DNA of 64,000 nucleotides. It comes from Betaproteobacteria bacterium (GTDB lineage Bacteria; Pseudomonadota; Gammaproteobacteria; Burkholderiales; Rhodocyclaceae). Position 1 is the first letter of the stretch. Every line of letters begins with the position of its first letter. Shown here in pieces: positions 1-8,425 of this stretch. A model generated the notes under the pieces. It did not search any database. It saw only the letters and a list, made by a program, of their open reading frames with translations, and was not told the DNA's origin. The translations under genes and the position numbers were made by a program. Location of the stretch: assembly GCA_012026885.1 (NCBI GenBank), contig VEPL01000029.1, positions 310,001 to 374,000 on the forward strand, in the 5' to 3' direction.

Positions 1-374
1 ACCGTCTTCGCGCAATCGCCGATGATGCCGGCGCAATCGGCAGCATCGAAGATCGAGAAGCGCGGCTTGTAGCCGAGCGCCTTGGCCTCCTCGCGCAGGA
101 TGCGCACGCCGAGCGAGTGGAAAGTCGAAATCTGCACTTCCGCGGCGGTCGACCGCGACAGCGCCTGCCCGACCCGCTCCTGCATCTCCTTCGCCGCCTT
201 GTTGGTGAAGGTGATGGCGGCGATGTTGCGCGGGGCGAAGCCGCAGTCCTGCACGAGATAGGCGATCTTCTGGGTGATCACCCGCGTCTTGCCCGAGCCG
301 GCGCCGGCAAGCACGAGCAGGGGCCCGTCGAGGTAGCGGATGGCTTCGCGCTGGGGAGGATTGAGGCCGGACAT
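1..374 (-). CDS. rep: ATP-dependent DNA helicase Rep (N-terminal part)
   Basis: This is the first 124 codons of a superfamily 1A 3'-5' DNA helicase; the rest lies beyond the left edge. The Walker A loop GAGSGKT is at residues 24-30, preceded by the Q-motif region LNPPQREAI, and motif Ia (AAITFTNKAAKEM) and the ISTFHSLG motif follow. The wording, including ITQKIAYLV after the P-loop and FSIFDAAD near the cut, is closer to Rep than to UvrD. Rep helps replication forks past protein roadblocks. The ATG at 374 has an AGGAA Shine-Dalgarno four bases upstream. The gene follows the pilT-pilU operon on the same strand, immediately behind that operon's terminator hairpin. UvrD cannot be fully excluded from the N-terminus alone. 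Confidence 0.9.
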   Translation of the reverse strand, partial: MSGLNPPQREAIRYLDGPLLVLAGAGSGKTRVITQKIAYLVQDCGFAPRNIAAITFTNKAAKEMQERVGQALSRSTAAEVQISTFHSLGVRILREEAKALGYKPRFSIFDAADCAGIIGDCAKT

Positions 375-381
375 GGTTCCT

Positions 382-412
382 GGAAAAGCAAACGCCCCGG
401 CTGACCGGGGCG
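382..412 (-). terminator. Rho-independent terminator after pilU
   Basis: Read on the minus strand, a perfect 8-bp stem (arms 405-412 and 393-400) with a 4-base loop is followed by a T-rich run (TTTGCTTTT). It lies about 45 bases past the pilU stop and ends only a few bases before the Shine-Dalgarno of rep. It therefore probably ends the pilT-pilU transcript and separates it from rep, or lets partial read-through into rep. Confidence 0.8.
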
Positions 413-457
413 GGATGTACGCATGGGCCGGATTTTACCGCGCCCCGGGCGGTTGGG

Positions 458-1594
458 TCAGACGATACCGAGATGCCCGATGCCGCTGGTCAGGTCGCGG
501 TCGTGCGATTCCTTGCCGTAGAGCTTGATCTGCAGGCGCAGGTCGTTGAGCGAGTCGGCGTTGCGCAGCGCATCCTCGTAGGTGATGCGGCCGGCCTCGT
601 AGAGGTCGAAGAGCGCCTGGTCGAAGGTCTGCATGCCGAGTTCGCGCGATTTCTTCATGATCTCCTTGATCTCGCCGACCTCGCCCTTGAAGATCAGGTC
701 GGCGATCAGCGGCGAGTTGAGCATCACCTCGATCGCCGCCACGCGGCCCTTGCCGTCCTTCTTGGGCAGCAGGCGCTGCGAGATCATCGCGCGCAGGTTC
801 AGCGACAGGTCCATCAGCAGCTGCGGCCGCCGCTCTTCCGGGAAGAAGTTGATGATGCGGTCGATTGCGGTATTGGTACTGTTGGCGTGCAGGGTCGCCA
901 GGCACAGGTGGCCGGTTTCGGCGAAGGCAATCGCGTAGTCCATCGTGTCGCGGTCGCGGATTTCGCCCATCAGGATGACGTCAGGCGCCTGGCGCAGGGT
1001 GTTCTTCAGCGCCGGCTTCCAGTCCTCGGTATCGACCCCGACCTCGCGCTGCGTGATGATGCAGTTCTTGTGCGCATGGACGTATTCGATCGGGTCCTCG
1101 ACCGTGATGATGTGGCCGTAGGTATTCTCGTTGCGGTAATCGACCATCGCGGCCAGCGACGTGGTCTTGCCGGTGCCGGTACCGCCGACGAAGATGACCA
1201 GGCCGAGCTTGGTCATCGCGATATCCTTGAGCACCGGCGGCAGGTTCAGTTCATCGAAAGTCGGGATGGTCGCGTTGATGGTCCGGCAGATGACGCCGAT
1301 ATGTCCCTGCTGGACGAAGGCGTTGGCACGGAAACGGCCGATACCGGCCGGCGAGATCGCGAAGTTGCATTCCTTGGTCCCCTCGAACTCTGCCGCCTGG
1401 CGGTCGTTCATGATCGCCCGCGCGAGCTCCGCCGTGTGCTGCGCCGTCAGCGTCTGGTTCGATACCGGGGTGATCTTGCCATCGACCTTGATCGCCGGCG
1501 GGAAACCTGCCGTGATGAAGAGGTCCGACCCCTTTTTCTGCACCATCAGGCGCAGCAGGTCGTGCATGAATTTCATTGCCTGGTCGCGTTCCAT
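458..1594 (-). CDS. pilU: Type IV pilus retraction ATPase accessory protein PilU
   Basis: PilU is a hexameric cytoplasmic ATPase of the GspE/PilT family that works with PilT to retract type IV pili for twitching motility. The 378-residue protein has Walker A GGTGTGKTT at 137-145, the Asp box VEDPIEY at 165-171, Walker B DVILMGE at 205-211 and the His box with TGHLCLATLHANS at 227-239. It matches PilU rather than PilT in the KKGSDLFITAG N-terminus and in a C-terminal tail beyond the PilT length. The ATG at 1594 has an AAGGA site four bases upstream, which supports it over the internal ATG at 1576. It follows pilT by 37 bases and is probably cotranscribed. Confidence 0.96.
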   Translation of the reverse strand: MERDQAMKFMHDLLRLMVQKKGSDLFITAGFPPAIKVDGKITPVSNQTLTAQHTAELARAIMNDRQAAEFEGTKECNFAISPAGIGRFRANAFVQQGHIGVICRTINATIPTFDELNLPPVLKDIAMTKLGLVIFVGGTGTGKTTSLAAMVDYRNENTYGHIITVEDPIEYVHAHKNCIITQREVGVDTEDWKPALKNTLRQAPDVILMGEIRDRDTMDYAIAFAETGHLCLATLHANSTNTAIDRIINFFPEERRPQLLMDLSLNLRAMISQRLLPKKDGKGRVAAIEVMLNSPLIADLIFKGEVGEIKEIMKKSRELGMQTFDQALFDLYEAGRITYEDALRNADSLNDLRLQIKLYGKESHDRDLTSGIGHLGIV

Positions 1595-1631
1595 GATTCC
1601 TTGCCTCTCTCGCTCTCGGTATCCGGCCGCC

Positions 1632-2675
1632 TCAGGCGGGGAAGTTGTCCTTGTTCATGGCACGCGAACGGGCCTCGCTGCTCGACACGACGTTACGCCG
1701 CACCAGGTCGAGCAGGTTCTGGTCGAGGGTCTGCATGCCGAAGTTCTGGCCGGTCTGGATCGCCGAATACATCTGCGCGACCTTGTTCTCGCGGATCAGG
1801 TTGCGGATGGCCGGCGTGCCGATCATGATCTCGTGCGCCGCGACGCGGCCGTTGCCGTCCTTCGTCTTCAGCAGCGTCTGCGAGATGACGGCGCGCAGCG
1901 ACTCGGACAGCATCGAGCGCACCATTTCCTTTTCGGCCGCCGGGAAGACGTCGACGATGCGGTCCACCGTCTTGGCCGCCGACGAGGTGTGCAGGGTACC
2001 GAACACCAGGTGACCGGTCTCGGCCGCGGTCAGGGCCAGGCGGATGGTTTCCAGGTCGCGCATTTCGCCGACCAGGATGACGTCCGGATCCTCGCGCAGC
2101 GCCGAGCGCAGCGCGTTGGCGAAGGACAGGGTATGCGGGCCGACTTCGCGCTGGTTGATCAGGCACTTCTTCGATTCATGGACGAATTCGATCGGGTCCT
2201 CGACCGTCAGGATGTGCGCGTAGTCGCTCTCGTTGACATGGTTCATCATCGCCGCCAGCGTCGTCGACTTGCCCGAGCCGGTCGGCCCGGTAACCAGCAC
2301 GATACCGCGCGGGTACTCGGAAATGTCCTTGAAGATCGGCGGGCACTTGAGCTCCTCGAGCGTCAGCACCTTGGACGGGATGGTCCGGAAGACGGCGCCG
2401 GCGCCACGCTGCTGGTTGAAGGCATTGACGCGGAAGCGCGCCAGGTTGGGCACCTCGAACGAGAAGTCGCACTCCAGCGTCTCCTCGTAGGTCTTGCGCT
2501 GGTGATCGTTCATGATGTCGTACACCATGCTGTGTACGTCCTTGTGCTCCATCGGCGGCAAGTTGATGCGGCGCACGTCGCCATGGACGCGGATCATCGG
2601 CGGCAACCCCGAAGACAAGTGGAGGTCGGAGGCCTTGTTCTTGACGGCAAAGGCCAGCAGTTCGGTGATGTCCAT
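1632..2675 (-). CDS. pilT: Twitching motility ATPase PilT
   Basis: PilT is the main retraction motor of type IV pili, acting as a hexamer at the inner-membrane base of the pilus machine. The protein is 347 residues, the usual PilT length. It starts MDITELLAFAVKNKASDLHL and carries Walker A GPTGSGKST at 130-138, followed by the VEDPIEFVH Asp box, a Walker B with DVILVGEMRD and the TGHLVFGTLHTSSA His box. The reading frame stays open for 56 codons upstream, but the ATG at 2675 has a GAGGA Shine-Dalgarno at the right distance and gives the family N-terminus. It is divergent from yggS across about 60 bases, a very common proteobacterial arrangement. Confidence 0.97.
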   Translation of the reverse strand: MDITELLAFAVKNKASDLHLSSGLPPMIRVHGDVRRINLPPMEHKDVHSMVYDIMNDHQRKTYEETLECDFSFEVPNLARFRVNAFNQQRGAGAVFRTIPSKVLTLEELKCPPIFKDISEYPRGIVLVTGPTGSGKSTTLAAMMNHVNESDYAHILTVEDPIEFVHESKKCLINQREVGPHTLSFANALRSALREDPDVILVGEMRDLETIRLALTAAETGHLVFGTLHTSSAAKTVDRIVDVFPAAEKEMVRSMLSESLRAVISQTLLKTKDGNGRVAAHEIMIGTPAIRNLIRENKVAQMYSAIQTGQNFGMQTLDQNLLDLVRRNVVSSSEARSRAMNKDNFPA

Positions 2676-2703
2676 GCAGGTCGTCCTCGGGGGCGCGTGT
2701 AGG

Positions 2704-2709
2704 TATACT
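2704..2709 (+). promoter_or_regulatory. Candidate -10 box for yggS
   Basis: TATACT lies 27 bases before the yggS ATG in the short pilT-yggS divergent gap. The element GTATAC around it is symmetric, so it might also contribute to the pilT side. I see no convincing -35 partner and only a distant GGAG before the yggS start. Confidence 0.35.
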
Positions 2710-2736
2710 GCGGAGCAGCGACAATTCCAAACAATT

Positions 2737-3420
2737 ATGAGCGTAATCGCCAACAACCTGCAAGCCGTGCGGTTCCGTATCGGCGAAGTGGCTCGGCAGG
2801 CGGGGCGACTGCCGGCAGCCGTCTCCCTGCTCGCGGTCAGCAAGACTTGGCCGGCCAGCTGCGTACGCGAGGCTGCGGCCGCCGGCCAGAGAGCTTTCGG
2901 CGAGAACTACGTGCAGGAGGCGGTCGACAAGATCGCCGCCACCGCCGACCTGACGCTCGAATGGCATTTCATCGGCCCGCTGCAGGCCAACAAGACGCGC
3001 CCGGTCGCCGAGCATTTTGCCTGGGTACATTCGGTCGACCGCATCCGCATCGCCGAGCGCCTTTCGGCGCAGCGGCCGGCCGGGCTGCCCCCGCTGCAGG
3101 TCTGCGTGCAGGTCAATGTCTCGGGCGAAGCCAGCAAGAGCGGTTGCGCCCCGGATGACGCCGCGGCGCTCTGCCGGGCCGTCGCGGCCCTGCCTAACCT
3201 GGTACTGCGCGGCTTGATGGCGATCCCCGAACCGGGCGACGACGAGTCTGCGCAGCGGGCGCCTTTTCGTCGCCTGCGCAGCCTGTTCGATGCCATCCGC
3301 GCCGGCGGCCTGCCGCTCGATACCCTTTCGATGGGCATGACCCACGACCTCGACGCGGCGATCGCGGAAGGCGCCACCATGGTGCGCATCGGCACCGCCA
3401 TTTTCGGAGAAAGAAAGTAA
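2737..3420 (+). CDS. yggS: PLP homeostasis protein YggS
   Basis: YggS/PLPBP is a small cytoplasmic fold-type III PLP-binding protein that keeps free pyridoxal phosphate balanced and affects amino-acid pools. The 227-residue protein has the hallmark segments LLAVSKTWPA (PLP lysine in the VSK motif), GENYVQEAVDK, EWHFIGPLQANK and LSMGMTHDLDAAI, close to the usual 230-residue length. The ATG at 2737 is chosen because the protein then begins as in the family. No strong ribosome site is seen, only GGAG about 20 bases upstream. It is followed after two bases by proC, and yggS-proC-yggT-yggU read as one operon. Confidence 0.95.
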   Translation: MSVIANNLQAVRFRIGEVARQAGRLPAAVSLLAVSKTWPASCVREAAAAGQRAFGENYVQEAVDKIAATADLTLEWHFIGPLQANKTRPVAEHFAWVHSVDRIRIAERLSAQRPAGLPPLQVCVQVNVSGEASKSGCAPDDAAALCRAVAALPNLVLRGLMAIPEPGDDESAQRAPFRRLRSLFDAIRAGGLPLDTLSMGMTHDLDAAIAEGATMVRIGTAIFGERK

Positions 3421-3422
3421 AC

Positions 3423-4235
3423 ATGAAGATCCTCTTCCTTGGCGGTGGCAACATGGCCGCCGCCATGATCGGCGGCATGCTCAAGCAGGGTTTCGCGGCG
3501 GGCGAGATCGACGTCATCGACCCGGTACCAGAAGCGCGCGCCAGGCTGGCGGCGGATTTCGGGGTCAATTGCCATGCCGGCGCCGCCGATGCCCCGGCCA
3601 ATCCGGCCGTCCTCATCCTCGCGGTCAAGCCACAGCAGATGAAGGATGCCCTGGCGCCGCTCGCCGGGGTAGTGGCCGGTGCCCTCGTCATCAGCATCGC
3701 CGCCGGCCTCGACATGGCGGCGCTGGCGCGCTGGCTCGGCGGGCACCGCCGCATCATCCGCTGCATGCCCAATACGCCGGCGCTGATCGGCGCCGGCATC
3801 ACCGGCCTGTGTGCGCAAACGGGCGTCGGCGACGCGGACCGCGCGGTCGCCGAGCGCATCCTGCGCGCCGTCGGCAGCACCGTCTGGATCGCCGACGAGG
3901 CACAGATGGATGCTGTCACCGCCATCTCGGGCAGCGGGCCGGCCTATGTCTTCCTCTTCATCGAGGCCTTGCAGCAGGCGGCGACCGACCTCGGCTTCAA
4001 CGAGGATCAGGCGCGCCGGCTCGCCATCGAGACCGTGCAGGGCGCGGCGGCGCTGGCCGCGCAATCGGCCGAGCCGGCGGCGACGCTGCGCGAGCGGGTG
4101 ACCTCGAAGGGCGGCACCACCGAAGCGGCGCTGCGCGTGATGACCGAACGCGGCGTCAAGGACGGCATCGTCGCCGGCTGCAAGGCCGCCGAGGCGCGCG
4201 GCCGCGAGCTCGGCAAGCTGCTCGGGGCAGGCTGA
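3423..4235 (+). CDS. proC: Pyrroline-5-carboxylate reductase
   Basis: ProC catalyses the last step of proline synthesis, reducing 1-pyrroline-5-carboxylate with NAD(P)H. The 270-residue sequence opens with the Rossmann loop ILFLGGGNMAAAMIGGM. It has LAVKPQQM after the second strand, RCMPNTPALIGAG in the middle, and the C-terminal signature AISGSGPAYVFLFIEAL with the conserved VTSKGGTTEAAL segment. It starts two bases after yggS, and its stop overlaps the yggT start by one base (TGATG), so translation is probably coupled. Confidence 0.97.
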   Translation: MKILFLGGGNMAAAMIGGMLKQGFAAGEIDVIDPVPEARARLAADFGVNCHAGAADAPANPAVLILAVKPQQMKDALAPLAGVVAGALVISIAAGLDMAALARWLGGHRRIIRCMPNTPALIGAGITGLCAQTGVGDADRAVAERILRAVGSTVWIADEAQMDAVTAISGSGPAYVFLFIEALQQAATDLGFNEDQARRLAIETVQGAAALAAQSAEPAATLRERVTSKGGTTEAALRVMTERGVKDGIVAGCKAAEARGRELGKLLGAG

Positions 4236-4765
4236 TGCAGGCAATCATCTTCCTCGTCGACGCGGTCGTCACCTTTTTCTGCACCCTGTTCCTGCTGCGC
4301 TTCCTGATGCAGGCGACGCGCGTTTCCTTCGCCGGGCAACTGGGCGATTTCGTCGTCAGGCTGACCAACTGGGCGGTCAAGCCGCTGCGCCGTTTCATCC
4401 CCGGTGTCGGCGGACTGGACTGGGCCAGCGTCTTCGCCGCACTGGCCCTGCAGGTGTTGCTCGCCGGCATCGTGGTCGGCCTCTCCGGCAAGATGGCCGT
4501 CGACAGCGGCGGCCTCGTGCTGATGATGCTCGTGCTCGCCGTGCGCAGCCTGCTCCGCCTCGCCGTTTACCTCCTGATCGGCGCCCTGATCCTGCAGGCG
4601 GTACTGTCGTGGGTCAATCCCTATTCGCCGCTGGCCGGCCCGGCCAACCAGGTCACCCGGCCGCTGCTCGACCCGATCCGCCGCATCGTCCCGCTCATCT
4701 CGGGCATCGACCTCTCGCCGCTGGTCGCCATCCTGCTGCTGCAGGTCATACTGATGTTCCTGTGA
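4235..4765 (+). CDS. yggT: YggT family integral membrane protein
   Basis: A 176-residue inner-membrane protein with two YGGT modules. Hydrophobic segments lie near residues 4-25, 65-85, 95-125 and at the C-terminus (LSPLVAILLLQVILMFL), separated by the family motifs with NWAVKPLRRFIPG and WVNPYSPLAGPANQVTRPLLDPIRR (shown here only as landmarks: NPYSP and PLLDPIRR). YggT proteins are linked to osmotic tolerance and, in some bacteria, to cell-division or cofactor-sequestration roles; the molecular function is not settled. It overlaps proC by one base and the next gene by four bases. Confidence 0.9.
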   Translation: MQAIIFLVDAVVTFFCTLFLLRFLMQATRVSFAGQLGDFVVRLTNWAVKPLRRFIPGVGGLDWASVFAALALQVLLAGIVVGLSGKMAVDSGGLVLMMLVLAVRSLLRLAVYLLIGALILQAVLSWVNPYSPLAGPANQVTRPLLDPIRRIVPLISGIDLSPLVAILLLQVILMFL

Positions 4766-5058
4766 GCGACTGGTTTCGCGTCGCGCCGGACGGCCGCATT
4801 ACCCTGACCCTGCACATCCAGCCCGGCGCCAAAAAGACCGAATGCGCCGGCTTGCACGGCGACGCTTTGAAGATCCGCCTCGCCGCACCGCCGGTCGACG
4901 GCAAGGCCAACGCGGCGCTCGTTGACTTCATCGCCACCACCCTCGGCCTCCCCAAGTCGGCCGTGACCCTCAAGAGCGGCCAGACCTCGCGGCGCAAGGT
5001 CGTGGAGGTAGTCGGAGCAATAAGCTCGGAAGTCAAGGCACTAGCGGGCGTTGGCTAA
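4762..5058 (+). CDS. yggU: DUF167 family protein YggU
   Basis: A 98-residue cytoplasmic protein of the DUF167/YggU family, function unknown. The family signature IQPGAKKTE, the segment IRLAAPPVDGKANAALV and the ending SGQTSRRKVVEV are all present. I chose the GTG at 4762, which overlaps the yggT stop as GTGA; there is no in-frame ATG near the expected N-terminus. It closes the yggS operon. The gene downstream is convergent, and no strong terminator is seen in the 55-base gap. Confidence 0.88.
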   Translation: MSDWFRVAPDGRITLTLHIQPGAKKTECAGLHGDALKIRLAAPPVDGKANAALVDFIATTLGLPKSAVTLKSGQTSRRKVVEVVGAISSEVKALAGVG

Positions 5059-5113
5059 GAGGTGCCGCATCCCCGGCCGGGAATTATCCGGAACAGCCTT
5101 TCTCCAAGCCCTG

Positions 5114-5944
5114 TTATTTCACTGAAACAACCTGCCCGAGGGAAATGCGCCCCTCGGCCAGGTTGCGGCCCTGGTTTTGTGCCATCTCGCGGAAATCCTG
5201 GCCCATCAGCAAATGAAATCCAAGCGCCGGAAAGCCCTCTCGGCGTATTCTCTCTGCCAGGTTTACAAACCACTCGCGCGCCTCCGCCGTCGTATCGTTC
5301 CAGTTTGAAACGGTAAATCCTGCATCGTGCAACAGATCGCGCAACTCATCCGGCGACACCAGAAAACTCGTCTCAGGTGTCCGCGCCCATGGAACCGGGA
5401 ACATCACGGGGCCCGACGGGCCGGCAAGCACGTCGTAGATGGCGAGCGTTCCCCCTGGTTTCAAGACCCGGTACATCTCGCTGTATAGCCGACGCTTGTC
5501 CGGGATATTCATGGCGACATGCTCGGTCCAGACGACATCGAACTCATTGTCGGCAAACGGGAGATTCGTGGCATCGCCCTGGCGATAGTCGATCAGTTCA
5601 TCGAGGCCAACCTTGGCGGTGAGCAGCGACGCGACCCGGCAATACTCGTCCGTCAGGTCGATGCCGGTGACGCGGCAACCGAATTCCTTCGCCAGGCAGC
5701 GTGAAGTTCCGCCGATGCCACTGCCGATATCCAGGACGCGATCCGTCGAACGCAAACCGGCCGCCCGGGCGAGCTCAAGGGTGGCCGCGCGGCCGCGAAT
5801 ATGAAACGCGTCGATTGGAGCCAGTTCCTCGTGAGAGAGCCTGTCCACGTTGACGCCAGCCGCTTCCAGGGCCGCAAGGATGACGCCTGCCAAATCCGAC
5901 CGGCCATAGTGGGTTTGTATGGCCTCGTTAACACCATTCCGCAT
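5114..5944 (-). CDS. Class I SAM-dependent methyltransferase, substrate unknown
   Basis: A 276-residue Methyltransf_11/UbiE-like protein. Motif I VLDIGSGIGG is at 70-79, followed by the acidic ribose-binding strand VTGIDLTDEY, the GDATNLPFADNEFDVVW region and the post-motif YRVLKPGGTLAIYDVL. The N-terminal THYGRSDLAGVILAAL helix is typical of a group of proteobacterial small-molecule methyltransferases, but the substrate cannot be read from the sequence. The frame is open upstream, but the ATG at 5944 has a strong GGAGGG ribosome site nine bases away. It stands alone, convergent with yggU and downstream of the pyr block terminator, so it is probably monocistronic. Confidence 0.85.
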   Translation of the reverse strand: MRNGVNEAIQTHYGRSDLAGVILAALEAAGVNVDRLSHEELAPIDAFHIRGRAATLELARAAGLRSTDRVLDIGSGIGGTSRCLAKEFGCRVTGIDLTDEYCRVASLLTAKVGLDELIDYRQGDATNLPFADNEFDVVWTEHVAMNIPDKRRLYSEMYRVLKPGGTLAIYDVLAGPSGPVMFPVPWARTPETSFLVSPDELRDLLHDAGFTVSNWNDTTAEAREWFVNLAERIRREGFPALGFHLLMGQDFREMAQNQGRNLAEGRISLGQVVSVK

Positions 5945-6038
5945 CGCTATTTCCCTCCTGGGGCCGGAGCGTTCGTGCCGACATACACGGTCAATCAGAC
6001 AACATTTGCAAACCGGGAAAGCGATGGCTTGCGCGAAA

Positions 6039-6067
6039 GCTGCCTCCTTGATTGATAGACAGGCAGC
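6039..6067. repeat. Inverted repeat upstream of the methyltransferase
   Basis: Perfect 7-base arms GCTGCCT (6039-6045) and AGGCAGC (6061-6067) flank a 15-base AT-richer spacer, about 95 bases before the methyltransferase start. It could be an operator or a leader hairpin. Apart from the pyr terminator I see no gene in the interval 5945-6210. Confidence 0.35.
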
Positions 6068-6161
6068 GACCACTTTGCAACCCTGAATGGGCCTTGAATC
6101 GGATTACTGCCGTGGCCGAATCGCTGATCGTGTCCATACGGGTTTTTCAAAGTGCAGCCGG

Positions 6162-6195
6162 ACAACAAAAACGGCGGATTACCCGCCGTCTTTTT
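6162..6195 (-). terminator. Rho-independent terminator after pyrC'
   Basis: A 7-bp GC-rich stem (arms 6171-6177 and 6183-6189, loop of 5) is flanked by A-runs and T-runs on both sides. On the minus strand it is followed by TTTTTGTTG, ideal for ending the pyr operon about 20 bases after the pyrC' stop. The CTTTTT on the other side makes it potentially bidirectional. Confidence 0.85.
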
Positions 6196-6210
6196 CAACC
6201 CTTCCAACGC

Positions 6211-7461
6211 TCAGGCCCGATAAACCACTTGCCCGCCGACTACCGTCGCGCGGACCTGGCCGGTCATCGGATAGCCCAGCCACGGCGAGTTCTTGCCGCG
6301 GCTGGCGAGGGCCTCCGGCGTCAGCACCCAGGTCGCGGCCGGGTCGAAGATGCAGAGGTCGGCCGGCGCCCCGGGCGTCAGGCGGCCGGCTTCGAGACCA
6401 AGGACGGCGGCTGGCGCCGAGGTGATGCGCGCCAGCGCATCGGGCAGTCCGACACCGGCGGCGGCAGCCCACTTGAGCGTCAACGGCAGCAGGACTTCGA
6501 GGCCGGTGGCGCCGGGTTTGGCTTCGCCGAAGGGCAGCAGCTTGTCGTCGGCGGCGACCGGTGTGTGGTCCGAACAGATCGCCGCGAGACCGGCCACGGC
6601 GGCGGCCGAGAGCGCCTCGCGGTCGCCCTGGGCACGCAGCGGCGGGGCGAAGCGGGCGTGCGGATTGAAGTAGCCGATGTCGTTTTCGGTGAGCAGCAGG
6701 TGATGGATGCCGATGTCGAAGCTCACCGGCAGGCCGTCGTGGATGGCACGCTTGACCAGCGTGACGCCCGCGGCCGAAGACAGACGCGTGAGATGGACGC
6801 GGCAGCCGGTTTCTCGGGCCAGTTGAAGAATGGTGGCGATGGCCACCGTTTCGGCCGCCACCGGGATACCGGCGAGGCCGAGGCGAGCTGCCACCTCCCC
6901 GTCATGGGCGATGCCGTTGCGCGCCAACCAGTGGTCCTGCGGCTGCAGCCAGACGGCGAAGCCGAAGGTGGCAGCGTATTCCATCGCGCGCCACAGCGCC
7001 TCGGTGTCGACGACGGTGCGCTGCGCCTGCGAGAAGGCGACGCAGCCGGCTTTCTTCAGGCCGGCGAGTTCCGCGAGGCGCTCGCCGCCAAGGCCGAGGG
7101 TCAGTGCGCCGAGCGGCAGCACGCGCGCCTTGCCGATCTCGCGGGCGCGATGGACGAGGCGGTCAGCCAACTCGGGTTCGTCGAGTGGCGGATCGGCGTC
7201 GGGCGGCACGACGACCGAGGTGACGCCGCCGGCCACCGCCGCCGCCAGTTCGGCCTCGATGCTGTTGAGGCGGGCACCGAGGTCGATGAAGCCGGGACAG
7301 ACGATGCAGCCGGTCGCATCGACGGTCTGCGCGGCGACGAATCCGGGCGGTGCCTCGCCGATGCCGGCGATGCGGCCGTCGGCGACGTAGAGCGAGGCAT
7401 TGTTGCGGTCGACGCCGGTCTGGGGACAAATTACGCGGCCGTTGGTGATTTCCAGGTTCAT
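6211..7461 (-). CDS. pyrC': Dihydroorotase-like protein PyrC' (probably non-catalytic)
   Basis: A 416-residue amidohydrolase-fold protein of the type I dihydroorotase family. Where active enzymes have the zinc-binding H-x-H and REPG after PGFIDL, this protein reads PGFIDLGARLNSIEAEL: both histidines are absent and the loop is shortened. The later segments VHLTRLSS, FNPHARFAPPLR and ICSDHTPVAADDK keep the family outline. This matches the Pseudomonas PyrC' type, known to be enzymatically inactive but needed to assemble aspartate transcarbamoylase with PyrB. An active dihydroorotase should be encoded elsewhere. The ATG at 7461 has GGGGAA upstream and lies four bases after the pyrB stop. Confidence 0.88.
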   Translation of the reverse strand: MNLEITNGRVICPQTGVDRNNASLYVADGRIAGIGEAPPGFVAAQTVDATGCIVCPGFIDLGARLNSIEAELAAAVAGGVTSVVVPPDADPPLDEPELADRLVHRAREIGKARVLPLGALTLGLGGERLAELAGLKKAGCVAFSQAQRTVVDTEALWRAMEYAATFGFAVWLQPQDHWLARNGIAHDGEVAARLGLAGIPVAAETVAIATILQLARETGCRVHLTRLSSAAGVTLVKRAIHDGLPVSFDIGIHHLLLTENDIGYFNPHARFAPPLRAQGDREALSAAAVAGLAAICSDHTPVAADDKLLPFGEAKPGATGLEVLLPLTLKWAAAAGVGLPDALARITSAPAAVLGLEAGRLTPGAPADLCIFDPAATWVLTPEALASRGKNSPWLGYPMTGQVRATVVGGQVVYRA

Positions 7462-7465
7462 CTTT

Positions 7466-8425
7466 TCAGTTCCCCGCAACGATGCTCATCACCGCCATGC
7501 GCACGGCGATACCGAAGGTGACCTGCGGCAGGATCACCGCCTGCGGGCCGTCGGCGACCGCCGAATGGATCTCGACGCCGCGGTTCATCGGACCTGGATG
7601 CATCACGATGGCATCGGGACTGGCGAGCGCCAGCTTCTGCGGCGTCAGGCCGTAGTGGCGGAAATATTCGCTGGCCGAGGGCAGCAGCGCCCCGGTCATG
7701 CGCTCGTTCTGCAGGCGCAGCATGATGATCACGTCGACGTCCCTGAGCCCTGCGGCCATGTCGTGAAAGACATGCACGCCGAGGCGGTCGAGGTGTTTGG
7801 GCAGCAGTGTCTCGGGGCCGATGGCGCGCACCTCGGGAACCCCGAGCGAAGTCAGCGCATGGATGTCGGAGCGGGCGACGCGCGAATGCAGGATGTCGCC
7901 GACGATGGCGACGCGCAGTTGCGTGAAGTCCTTCTTGTAGTGGCGGATCGTGTACATGTCGAGCAGGCCCTGCGTCGGGTGGGCGTGCCGTCCGTCGCCG
8001 GCATTGACGACGTGGATGTCGTCGCGGCCGACGCGGCGCAGGTGGTCGGCGATCAGGTAGGGGGCCCCGCTCGAGGCATGGCGCACGACGAACAGGTTGG
8101 CGTGCATCGCGCACAGGTTGTCGATGGTGTCGAGCAGCGTCTCGCCCTTGCTGGCCGACGACTTGTTGATATCGAGGTTGATGACGTCGGCGCTCAGGCG
8201 CTTGGCGGCGATCTCGAAGGTGGTGCGCGTGCGCGTGGAATTCTCGAAGAACAGGTTGAAGACGCTCTTGCCGCGCAGCAGCGGCACCTTCTTGACTTCG
8301 CGCGCCGAGACTTCCATGAAGGAAGCGGCGGTATCGAGGATTTGCGTCAGGATCGCCGGCGGCAGGCCTTCAATCGAGAGCAGGTGGGTGAGTTCGCCGT
8401 TGGCGTTCAACTGCGGGTTATGCAT
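7466..8425 (-). CDS. pyrB: Aspartate carbamoyltransferase catalytic subunit
   Basis: PyrB joins carbamoyl phosphate and aspartate, the committed step of pyrimidine synthesis. The 319-residue protein carries the carbamoyl phosphate loop [13 protein letters not shown], the HPTQGLLD motif, [11 protein letters not shown] and the C-terminal [11 protein letters not shown]. The ATG at 8425 has GGAGG seven bases upstream and overlaps the pyrR end by eight bases. With the inactive PyrC' downstream it probably forms a dodecameric PyrB-PyrC' holoenzyme, as known for pseudomonads. Confidence 0.97.
   Translation of the reverse strand: MHNPQLNANGELTHLLSIEGLPPAILTQILDTAASFMEVSAREVKKVPLLRGKSVFNLFFENSTRTRTTFEIAAKRLSADVINLDINKSSASKGETLLDTIDNLCAMHANLFVVRHASSGAPYLIADHLRRVGRDDIHVVNAGDGRHAHPTQGLLDMYTIRHYKKDFTQLRVAIVGDILHSRVARSDIHALTSLGVPEVRAIGPETLLPKHLDRLGVHVFHDMAAGLRDVDVIIMLRLQNERMTGALLPSASEYFRHYGLTPQKLALASPDAIVMHPGPMNRGVEIHSAVADGPQAVILPQVTFGIAVRMAVMSIVAGN

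Noticed and set aside
473-1828. Long open frame on the plus strand opposite pilU (and similar ones opposite pilT and pyrC')
   Set aside because: High-GC antisense shadow: low-complexity Arg/Ala/Asp-rich product, no ribosome site, and the minus-strand genes are unambiguous.
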